The notes beneath the pieces are model-generated. The model did no database searches. It was not told the DNA's origin and saw nothing but the letters and a program-made list of their open reading frames with translations. Positions 11,945 to 21,000 of a stretch of DNA of 64,000 nt are shown here, piece by piece. This DNA comes from Siphlonurus alternatus. Lineage: Eukaryota > Arthropoda > Insecta > Ephemeroptera > Siphlonuridae. The stretch covers positions 8,422,733-8,486,732 of the forward strand of contig OX463778.1 in the NCBI GenBank assembly GCA_949825025.1. Direction: 5' to 3'. How positions within the stretch are numbered: position 1 is the first letter of the stretch; the number at the start of each line of letters is the position of its first letter. The position numbers and the translations under genes are program-made.

Positions 11945-13068
11945 TATTGTTTTAGGATACAGCCTTTAAAAAATTAATGATTGTCAAATATATTAATTAA
12001 GTACCAGTCATCGCCTCGGAAAATTTCCCTTTTTGTCCTTTCTTATAACCATCATGTCCCGTAAGAATAACACATAGGGCAGGTGATTAACAAGGCTGCA
12101 AGAGGGAAATTTTCCAAGGTAACGAGTGTATATGGTAGTTATACATTGACGCGCAAAACGTTAATTAAAATGCAATAAAAATGAACAAACGAACGCTGCG
12201 TTTATAAATAATATTTAATTCAACATAAAGTGACGTGAATATTGAAAATGAAGTTCTTTTAAAGTCATTTATTAAATGTATGTTTTCATTGATTTTCAAC
12301 AAACTTTTAGAAAATGGAAGTCTTGTTTAATTTTCAAGACAAATGCGTTTCGTCAATAATAATTAAACTACATAATAATGAAATAAAAGAATCACCTGAG
12401 TAAAGCAGTTGTCCGCATTCACATCCAGTACATCGACATTAATTCCCAACAATGGTGGATAATAATCATGTATAAACGAGGCCACGTCTTCTGGCGAACA
12501 GGACGAGGGCAGACACGAGGCCCACGTCATGGTTGCCGAGGTCGCTCTGTCTTGGTCCGTGGAGTTGCGCAGAACTTGGTCCGTGAGGTTGCGCAGTAGC
12601 CTCGTCAGACGTGTGGGGCTCGAGGTGGACAGTTGGACGGTGACTCGGCAGTACTGTCCTTGGAACGTGACGTCACCACCCGCGTGGACGGACAGGCATT
12701 CGTCGTAGTTGCCAAGGTGGTCGAGTAGACCGTACAATAGTCCCTCTGGAATCTAAAATGATAAAAATTACATAAATGGACAACCTGCATGACAATTTGT
12801 TATTACAGAAATGAATATAGAGGGTACAAAATTATGCTACTATGATTTTTTTTTTTTTTAGTCCCAGACTTATTTTTAAATAGTTAGTAAACAAATTTCA
12901 CCGTACCTTTGTACTGGCGTCCATCATGTGCAGGGCCCAGTCGTCTCCCCGTGCCAGTGACGTCACGTAGAGCGCCACGTGGTCCTCACATTGAGGTGAG
13001 AGGGCGCGAGTCTCCCTGGGAGTACATAACGTCACCAGCAGGCACCAAATTAACAACAACAACAACAT
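5507..13068 (-). CDS. nrf-6-like: Gene B: NRF-6-like membrane acyltransferase, 10 exons, last exon not found
   Basis: Exons in transcript order: 13068-12907, 12752-12396, 11771-11472, 10657-10497, 9929-9761, 9052-8847, 8132-8000, 6496-6307, 5977-5835, 5609-5507. All ten are AG/GT and in phase, giving 641 residues before the open end. A hydrophobic signal peptide (LLLLLIW) opens the protein. Next comes the Cys-containing lumenal or extracellular NRF domain (exons 1-2), then the acyltransferase-3 membrane domain with LRVGSILWVILGH (His at about residue 253, the expected catalytic His), VDTFLLLSGLL, QTWYTAVDMQ and PLSRLTYGTYLLH. The start ATG follows a 3' splice site 8 bases upstream, so a non-coding first exon is expected. 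No exon like the last one of gene C was found downstream. Reading through the last donor adds eight codons and then TGA. Substrate unknown. Confidence 0.88.
5835..5977 (-). CDS. nrf-6-like: Gene B exon 9
   Basis: 143 nt encoding FIDSILSWRFLIPLSRLTYG, TYLLHILVMNFDGGDDRTP and a phase-0 end (GAG ACG). Differs from C at two residues only. Confidence 0.9.
6004..6194. repeat. Foldback element
   Basis: ACAGTCAATATAGTAGATAA to TTATCTGCTATTGACTGTGC. Ends 26 bases from the acceptor of gene B exon 9. Confidence 0.75.
6307..6496 (-). CDS. nrf-6-like: Gene B exon 8
   Basis: Encodes two membrane spans (WIINTAVCLTIIYSLAISYK and RLGWSAGLMWIIFACVNGYG). Ends phase 1. Confidence 0.9.
6615..6948. repeat. Foldback element, family 1
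   Basis: Same ends and core as 234-569; in intron 7 of gene B. Gene C has its copy in a different intron, so the insertions followed the gene duplication. Confidence 0.8.
8000..8132 (-). CDS. nrf-6-like: Gene B exon 7
   Basis: Encodes VGKEGVFFYLLYIPTHCRAT and PYLCGIMMGYFLHKTSK; the Tyr-Leu-x-Gly-Ile membrane segment is typical of the family. Phases 1+132. Confidence 0.88.
8348..8465. repeat. Family 5 foldback (short subfamily)
   Basis: AGGCGATCCACGAAAAAGTT to CTTCGTGAATCGCGCCCTA, with ACCAACCGCGGTTAGCGC in the middle. In gene B intron 6. Confidence 0.74.
8705..8840. repeat. Family 2 element, diverged
   Basis: TACACTCGTTGCCTCGGAAA start; the second arm is decayed. Ends about 7 bases from the gene B exon 6 donor. 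Confidence 0.6.
8847..9052 (-). CDS. nrf-6-like: Gene B exon 6
   Basis: Starts with FCLAQTWYTAVDMQLAWLSP, the conserved WY..VDMQ motif, and ends phase 2 (CCC AA). I chose the acceptor CCTCAG before TTCTGC, not the later CTCAG, because it restores the conserved CLxQ and the phase. Confidence 0.87.
9505..9754. repeat. Family 6 element
   Basis: About 260 bp, conserved start CTAGTTAAAAAATTACGTCT and inner GTGAGGATGAAATGGAGACA, with short inverted ends. Copies: 21187-21453, 25407-25669, 37286-37553, 45789-46066, 46094-46357, 52197-52466. This one ends 6 bases from the gene B exon 5 donor. Confidence 0.74.
9761..9929 (-). CDS. nrf-6-like: Gene B exon 5 (fast-diverging)
   Basis: Encodes LSIPMGVVLLIYVTLIYHLG through LNWWTDILYINNYFTIEKK and ends phase 0 after a run of five A (AAA AAG). 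It differs from C at 16 of 56 residues, far more than the neighbouring exons. A MITE ends about 6 bases beyond the donor. Confidence 0.87.
9999..10253. repeat. Foldback element
   Basis: TGCCGGTGTTCGATGTAATC to GATTACATCAAACACCGGCA, arms over 100 bp, interior GATAGTCAACCGCTCTCTTT. In gene B intron 4. Confidence 0.78.
10497..10657 (-). CDS. nrf-6-like: Gene B exon 4
   Basis: Encodes MVRRPRDMTFANGLLAVDTF and LLLSGLLMCHSFLRG. The DTFxLLSGLL motif is a family signature. Ends phase 2 (CTC AG). Confidence 0.9.
10908..11130. repeat. Family 4 MITE
   Basis: About 220 bp, arms with TCCATGGAGCGATGTCACGC and GCGGCCATATTGGCGACG, imperfectly palindromic. Copies at 13136-13350 and 43873-44104. A degraded family 2 half follows (11140-11235). 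Confidence 0.76.
11472..11771 (-). CDS. nrf-6-like: Gene B exon 3: first membrane span and catalytic His region
   Basis: 100 codons, phase 0. A strongly hydrophobic span (TIATLSLLALLVALVAVS) is followed by the loop CLHGLRVGSILWVILGHRFE, the first acyltransferase-3 motif with its conserved Arg and His. Confidence 0.9.
11866..11941. repeat. GA microsatellite
   Basis: About 75 bases of (GA)n with one interruption, in gene B intron 2, about 95 bases before the exon 3 acceptor. Confidence 0.95.
12001..12131. repeat. Family 2 element
   Basis: GTACCAGTCATCGCCTCGGA to AAGGTAACGAGTGTATAT, in gene B intron 2. Confidence 0.78.
12396..12752 (-). CDS. nrf-6-like: Gene B exon 2: NRF domain
   Basis: 119 codons, phase 0 at both ends, with conserved Cys residues (ECLSVHAGGD, QYCRV, ASCLPSSCSPED, NCFTQ) typical of the disulfide-bonded N-terminal NRF domain. 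It differs from exon 2 of gene C at only four residues. Confidence 0.9.
12776..12900. repeat. Foldback element, family 1, one arm only
   Basis: Only the left arm (GGACAACCTGCATGAC to AGTCCCAGAC). It fills almost all of the 154-base intron between gene B exons 1 and 2, ending 6 bases from the donor. Confidence 0.7.
12907..13068 (-). CDS. nrf-6-like: Gene B exon 1: start codon, signal peptide, start of NRF domain
   Basis: The ATG at 13068-13066 is followed by a run of Leu codons and then a cleavable-type signal; the mature part begins near ALSPQCEDHVALYVTSLARG. The TTATCTTCCAG acceptor ending 8 bases upstream is shared with gene C, so the ATG exon is the second exon of the transcript. Confidence 0.85.
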
Positions 13069-13135
13069 CGTGGGGCCTGGAAGATAAACAAAGAAGCAAA
13101 TATCAGCTTTTCATAGCAACACACATTGGTTTGAA

Positions 13136-13350
13136 GACGCTTTTCCATGGAGCGATGTCGCGAGAGGCTTGGCGGGGCGAGAAAAGCGTACTTGTTAGTA
13201 AAATCTATATTAGCAAGGAAAAATCACTTTTCCACAGCGATTTAATAGCGCCGTGATTTTTTCCTCGCCAATATGGCCGCCATTCGATTTCACTGCAAGT
13301 GCACTTTTCGCCCCACCAAGCCTCGCGTGACATTACTCCATGGAAAAGCT
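13136..13350. repeat. Family 4 MITE
   Basis: GCTTTTCCATGGAGCGATGT to ATTACTCCATGGAAAAGC, just upstream of the gene B start exon. Confidence 0.76.
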
Positions 13351-14501
13351 GATTGGTTTGTATTTTGGAGCAATTGACACATTTTGGTAATGTATGCCTC
13401 TCTATGGAAAAGCGCCTTGAAGATGGAATAGAAATAAAAAACATCATGATATTGAGTTAAAAATTAAATCGTCATACACATTAGACGAACATTCACCGTT
13501 CATAATTATATTATGTACTCATGCATGAGATGCATTAAAAACGTGAATATTAATCGTGGTATAGCGTCTATTTGTTGATATCTATCTCATTTTTCATTAT
13601 TTTCCCAATAGATTTAAAACTATTTTTATTTCAGCAAATTGCATCACTTAACAAAATTCAATTAATTTGGCTATTAAACTTTAGGTGAACATAATAAAAG
13701 TCGTTATTTATGTTAGTATATAGCCTTGAAATTGTTTCTAATTCAAAAATAATCATCGAGTCTCTTAATCTCTTTACATATTTTGCTGCCTAAAAATAAT
13801 TTTAAATTCAGTATAAATTATATTACATACCTTATTTTTTTTTTTTGCATCAGTGTTTGACAAATAAATATTATAAACTATTGGCTAACATAACCGTAGT
13901 GAAACTACTACACAATTTATTTGACAATTCATATTTTCTTTGTTACTTGATATGCTTATCTTATCTGAATTTAAAATATAGTCAAATCTATGTAAATTGA
14001 TTGTACTGTTATTTGCACTCCGTTATCTAATAAACGTGTCAAACGATGATACATCACTTATTTCAAATAAATCATTTTGTCATGTAATCTCTATGTGATA
14101 GCATCGAATATTTTTAATAAATTATTATTGTTAGGCGTAATGTTGTTTTCCAGAGAAAGAGAGAGAGAGGGGGGGTAGATCCAGTTCGCGGCTTTAATTA
14201 GGGTGGGGGGAGTAGGGAAGGGGCGATGCTCTATCCTGCAATGTTAAAATTTGAAGTGGGACGGGGAGCGACGGGTGGTAGCACATTCAATGTATTTTAG
14301 GCCTTATCGGAAGATTTGGAGTTTCTAACTTATTAGTGAGTAATTATAGAAATACATAAAAAAAGTAATTAATTAGTAATTTTTTATATAATACCAATAA
14401 AATTGTATTCTAATTTTAGAAATCTTGCTGTTTTGGTAGTAGTTATTAATAGAGTAATTTCATTAAAAATATTGGAAACGTATACTCTGCATTGGTATGT
14501 A

Positions 14502-14605
<104 letters not shown>

Positions 14606-14682
14606 CCTATATAACTCAAGCATTCTTGATGATAATAATAAAATATTACATTAAACATTCAGTAACATTGCTTTATCAATAA

Positions 14683-14846
14683 TGGACGCGGTTCACGAAG
14701 CAGTTGGCCACGTTTTTAACCACGTTTATCTTAACCACGTTTAACTAGGTGTTTTAAAACACGTAAAACAGGAATAGTTAAACGTGGTCGTTAAGCTAAA
14801 CGTGGTTAGAAACCTGGCTATATAACTGTTCTGTGAATCGCACCTA
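14683..14846. repeat. Family 5 foldback
   Basis: GACGCGGTTCACGAAGCAGT to CTGTGAATCGCACCTA. Lies between genes B and C. Confidence 0.75.
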
Positions 14847-15754
14847 ATATATTTAACATATTGCAATTTTTTTAACATTAGAATTAAAAACGTCTATTGA
14901 TTATACTCGTAGATGGTAAGTGGTCCTGTAAACTGCATGACAGATAATTCATTTAATTGTCAAATTGCGCTCAATAGGGAAGCGCAACGAGATTGTTGAA
15001 TTGCCTACTTACAAGACAACGCTCAGCTGTTTACCTCCCCTCACTTCACCTACTGATGTCATATAATACTGTACGCTTAAAACCAATGAAATAAAAAATT
15101 AGGAAAATTGACTTTGTTGCCAGAATATTAAGGACACGAAAATGTAGTTTGTGTATTCTTTATTAACTAGCAGATGATATTGAAATGATATAAATGTAAT
15201 AATTGCCGTATAATTTATAATTAATTTTTTCTACATTTTCTCCCCTTACACGCTGCTGATGCAACACAACAATATGGCGCGGCAGGCTCCTGTAAAGTAT
15301 GCAATTTGCGTTGCAGTGACGTCACGTAGACTTGGCCTATTGTAAAGACAAAATAGGAACAGACAATATCAAATCTAATAACATTTAATTATATTAATAT
15401 TATAATTACATAAAAATTAGATGACGATGATTTAATATTTGATTTGAAATAATGATGTATCATCGTTTGAAAAGTCAGATAACGGAGGACAATCAATTCA
15501 TTAAGTGAAGCGATTTGATGACTATATTTTAAATTGAGATAAGATAAACATAATATTAAGTAATTAAGAAAAAATTAATACAGTAATGCAGCCATTTTAA
15601 ATGCAGCTGTAGCTCAAAAGTTCTATTATATTATACAAGCTTAATTGGTAATTAATACAGTTGTGTCAACATTGACAAAGAATACAAAAAACAGTAAGGT
15701 ATTTATATATTATTTATTGTATTATATTTAATTTATAATCATATGCAAAATGAT

Positions 15755-16040
15755 TATAGAGATTGTCCTTATTTAATTACGAGTATTCGCTTGATTAAAA
15801 ATTTACCCACACAATTTACCACATGAGCATCGTTGGTACCCCGGCACACGTCCGGACGGGCCTCCAGTTCTCATCACCACATCAATCAGATTAATCATGC
15901 CGACAATTCTGGCAACGTGTGATGAGAACTGGAGGCCCGTCCGGGCGTGTGCCGGGTTTACCAACGGTCGGTGCTCATGCGGAGAAGCCTTGTGGTAAAT
16001 TGTGTTGGTTAATTTTTATTCAAGCGAATAATTAAATAGG
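15755..16040. repeat. Foldback element
   Basis: About 120-bp arms: GAGATTGTCCTTATTTAATT to AATTAAATAGGGACAATCTC, with CCGGCACACGTCCGGACGGG inside. Upstream of gene C. Confidence 0.8.
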
Positions 16041-16539
16041 GACAATCTCTTTGAGATGACAGCTGATTCTGCGGAGTTTGGAGCTCAGAAACGGACATTT
16101 TTGTTCCTTTTTCGATTCAAAAGAAAACAAGTCCAAACAATGCTTTTTTGCTTTCAATTTTGAAAATGTTGATTGTTGAGCTTTAATTTGATGTATAACA
16201 TGTTCATGTTACCATCTTGTTTCATACTTTAATTTGCCTGTCAATTCGTGTGAATTTCTGTGGACACCCTGTATATATTTTCTCGTTATGCATATTGAGA
16301 ATTGGCTGGGTATTCCACCATTTCATTATCAGACTGATTTTGATGTATTTTATTTTAATCCGTTCCATATTCTTATTTACTTTTCTTTCATTCTTCTCCA
16401 GCCAAAGCTTTAGTCATTTTATTTATGTTATGATAATTCAAGTTCGTTAAATTATTACATTATATGAAAAATTTAAACTCTTTGCTCATGTGTTACAAAA
16501 AGATTATAGCTAATATTTGTTTATCTTCCAGGTCCCACG

Positions 16540-16692
16540 ATGTCATTGTTGTTAATTTGGTTGCTGCTGATGACGTCATGCTCCCTAACTCGCGCCCTCT
16601 CACCTCAATGTGAGGACCACGTGGCGCTCTACGTGACGTCACTGGCACGGGGAGACGACTGGGCCCTGCACATGATGGACGCAACTACCAAG
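16540..16692 (+). CDS. nrf-6-like: Gene C exon 1: start codon and signal peptide
   Basis: ATG TCA TTG TTG TTA; a hydrophobic core (LLLIWLLLM) then ALSPQCEDHVALYVTSLARG. The 5' splice acceptor TTATCTTCCAG ends at 16531-16532, so a non-coding exon lies upstream, as in gene B. Confidence 0.86.
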
Positions 16693-18014
16693 GTAGAGTG
16701 ACGATACTTTTCATAAAATCTATTGAAGTAGTAAGTAGATTATGGTGGATGATGCAAACAGTCTCATAGCGATAGATGATAGATATATATTTTTTTATCA
16801 AACCTTATTGGGTCCTTCTATACTAAATACATTTGAAACTTTGAAACCTCGAACCTTACGAGCTAACTTGAGCGTTTCGCGGGCTCTTCCGGAACGGGGA
16901 CGGCCACGGCGGCCTTGCAATCCATCCCGGCATATGCCTGCGACTGAGGGAAAAGTGGAAACCTCAACTAGGATGAACGCTATAACTTTAGTCAATGAAG
17001 AAAAGTTTCAAAGCCAGGGGAATTACGTAATGAAAAAGAGCAACGATTTACCCCGGAAATTTAAGAAATTGCACAAATGGGGGGGCATTCACAAAGCACT
17101 TTAACCCTACTTTAGCCTCGAGGGTTAAAGCGAGTGCTAAACATGGTACTAAACCAGGGGCTATAACATGGTGCTAAAAAATGTGAACTAAATCAGGGGT
17201 TAAAGTTTCTGTTTAACATTGCTTAACACTGATTTAGCTCACATTTTTAACACCATATGTTATAAGGCCCTTGTTTAGTACCATGTTTAACACTCGCTTT
17301 ACACCCGGGGGATAAAAATCGAGGCTATTATAATAAAATAGGGTTAAAGTGTTATGTGAATGTCCCTTAATATTTTTTCAGATTCCAGAGGGACTATTGT
17401 ACGGTCTGAACGACCACCTTGGCAACTACGACGAATGCCTGTCCGTCCACGCGGGTGGTGACGTCACGTTCCAAGGACAGTACTGCCGAGTCACCGTCCA
17501 ACTGTCCACCTCGAGCCCCACACGTCTGACGAGGCTACTGCGCAACCTCACGGATCAAGTTCTGCGCAACCACACAGACCAAGACAGAGCGACCTCGGCA
17601 ACCATGACGTGGGCCTCGTGTCTGCCCTCGTCCTGTTCGCCAGAAGACGTGGCCTCGTTTATACATGAGTATTATCCACCATTGTTGGGAGTTAATGTCG
17701 ATGTACTGGATGTGAATGCAGACAACTGCTTTACTCAGGTGATTTAGCTGTGGTTTTAAAGTGCATTTATATGATTGGTGGATTTAATTTTGACTCATTT
17801 GTATAAGAAATGAAAAGATCCTAAAAGAATTCAACAATATTTGTAAATAATTTATTTTTATATTGAACTATAAATGTAATTTTCTTATATTTATATAAAT
17901 TTAGCCTTCTATAAATATTACATAAATTATATACCTGCTTTGTTTTAGTATTTTTTTTATATTAAAAACTTTGCATAGAAGCATAATAACTTAGTAATCT
18001 GAGCATTTCTGAAT

Positions 18015-18060
<46 letters not shown>

Positions 18061-21000
18061 TATAAATTATTATGATAAAGGGTGCGCTTCAAATCACAAG
18101 ATTAATATCTTTAGTTTTGATCTATCTCCCTTCATCCCTATCATAACATATCAACATAATTATACATCAAACCAGCATCTATACTGGAGATAAGGGCCGC
18201 TTCATTGTTAATTAAATGGGACATACAGGTATACAAAAACGTTAAAATTAATAACAGTAATTCCCAGGGTCCGTCTCCCCCGCTTGGTGTCGGCACCATC
18301 GCCACGTTGTCTCTGCTGGCGCTCCTCGTGGCGCTAGTGGCGGTCAGCACCACGCTGCACCTCCTCGGTTACCTCCCGCGATTCTCCACCGTGTTCTCCG
18401 CTGACGTCACGGCTCGTCAGCTGTTCTCCACGAAGAAAGAACGTGGGGGATTTCCCTGTCTGCACGGACTTAGGGTCGGCAGTATCTTATGGGTCATTCT
18501 TGGACATCGATATGAACAAGCAACTTCTGGACCTATCTCAAATTGGTATCGGATTTTCTTAACTGATGTAAGTTAAATTAATACATTCGTAAATAAATAT
18601 ACAATATATGAATTGACAACAATGGTTGCATTTTTTAATTTCATAATTAGAAAATATACACGAAATTATGCTTATGTGAATTTTCTAGATTTGTTGGAAT
18701 GCGGGAAGTAATTTAAAAAAATATATGTTTAAAATATCTTAATTAGGGTGGTACTACCTGATCGAACAACCGTAACGTCATTAATAGCCAATCACAGCTT
18801 GAAAAAATGACGTCACTTTTGTCTCATCAGGATGATAATAATATATCTTAAATATTTTTTAAAAATTAGTTCCCGCACTCCAAAAATTCTGAAAATATTC
18901 AGAAAAACATAATTGTATTTATATTTTCTAATTATGAAATAAAAAAATGCAACCATTATCACCTATTCGTTATGTCATTGTACAGATGATTCGTCGACCA
19001 CGTGACATGACGTTTGCCAACGGGTTGTTGGCTGTGGACACTTTCTTCTTGTTGAGCGGTCTGTTGATGTGTCATTCCTTCTTGAGAGGAATGCAGAGAG
19101 GGTCCAAGTTTGACGTCATCAAGTTCTACCTGTACCGTTATCTGAGGTGAGAATTTGTTGTTAATGAGATATTAGAATGTGAAAATTTTAGTAGCTTAAT
19201 CGAAAGAAGGGCACTGGGATTTTTTTCAGATTTTTCTGAGACCGGGAACTATTTTAAAAAAATAGACTTTCAATAATATTTTAAAAATAGTTCCCGCGCG
19301 GTCTCAGAATTTTTTTAAAAAATTCACAGTACCATATTTCTACCCCTTTTTCGATTAAGCCACTAAAATTTTCATAATGTAATATCACAACATTCTTTGG
19401 TTGTTACAATAATATAAAAAAAGTACATTCGATATAAAATTATAGTATATAGAAACAAATATAGGATTAGACTCTGTTACTATAACTTGTTCAACATTAC
19501 TATTTTAATATTATTTGTAACCCAAAACTACTTTAAAATTCCAGACAGGTAAATATTTGTTGTTATCAGGCTTGGTTAATTCATTTACAGAAGTGCACAC
19601 TTTGTTTTTGTTATACCGTTTGAAGTTTAATATCCAAGATAATATCCACACAACTTCCTTTATTTCCATGTCAATGTGTTCAATTAAAAAAAAAAAAAAA
19701 ATAAATAAATAAAAAAATAAAATAAAATCATAAAATATATTTACATACAATAAAATTATTTTTTTGGGAGAGAGATTCACGGAATAGTTTTCCAGAAAGT
19801 TATTCAGCTTTTCCACTAACCGCGGTTAGCACTATAGCCTATTAATTCAATATGACACTAAACGTGGTTAGTGAGAAACCTGGATAACTTCCTTCGTGAA
19901 TCGCGCCATATTTTTAGTAATGCAGTTCATGAATTTTGAATAAAAAATTACCTTATTAATTTTAAAAAATATCATCACCTCAAAAATGAAAACTTGGAAA
20001 AAAGCAGATGTATGTCTAGGGCGTTATCCAACTTGTGTAAGGTGCAATATGCCACGCAATGGAGGACCGACTCATTTATTTTATTGCAGAAAATGATAGA
20101 GGGTACAAAGTTATGCTACTCTGATTTTTTTAGATCTTTTAGAGCACGGGAACTAATTTTAAAATTTTATTGAAAGTACAGAGAAAGTGACACCTCTATA
20201 GCGGCCTCTCTTAATAAAAGATAGGACCTAAAAGGGTCGTGGGTTCAAACCCGACCTCAGCAAAACTTTTTAGCAATAGATCCAGGGCTCTAAAAAATCT
20301 GAAAAAAAAAAAAAAATCAAAGTATAGCATAACTTTGCACTCTCTATCTATTTTTGCAATAAAAATTGTTGAGGTTGATACTCCATTGCTACATTTAAAT
20401 TTGTGTACATTGCAGACTAACCATTCCAATGGGCGCGGTGATCCTGGTCCACGTGATGTTAATTAATCACCTGGGAGAGGGCCCGTTGTGGGAGAGAAAC
20501 GTCACTACTGTATCTGACTACTGCAGACTAAACTGGTGGACGACCATGCTATACATCAATAATTACTTCAGTATAGACAAAAAGGTATAAAAAATTTTGG
20601 CTGAATTTTGACATCTTATAATCAGTGCATTTTTAACGCCTTAAATCATGCTTTTTTCAGGTGTTTCGTTGCGCATTTTCAGTAGTCAGTATAAGCTATA
20701 TACTGACAGTATATGCTGACTACTGAATATTGACTACGAATTAAACATTTGAAAAATCATGATTTAAGGCGTTAAAAATATACTGATTATAAGATGTAAA
20801 AATTCAGCCAAATTTTTTTAAGAGTGTGATGTTATTTAAAAAGGTAAAAAAAAAGAATATTGTGTATAACGTTAGTAATATTATTAGCAAAATAAGGGAA
20901 AAAATAAGCATTATTTTTGCTTCATTTACTTGTATTAAAATATTTTTTTTATTATTATTATTTATATTTAAGGATTTAATCAGAATGTAATCTTGAAGTT

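Noticed and set aside
12753..12906. Introner (transposon-made intron) in gene B
   Set aside because: The same intron position exists in gene C with different content, so the intron is older than the element.
12909..13256. 115-aa + frame, and similar antisense frames at 16493-16684, 5787-5981, 24951-25160, 41686-42096
   Set aside because: They are antisense shadows of the GC-rich NRF-6-like and DGK exons.
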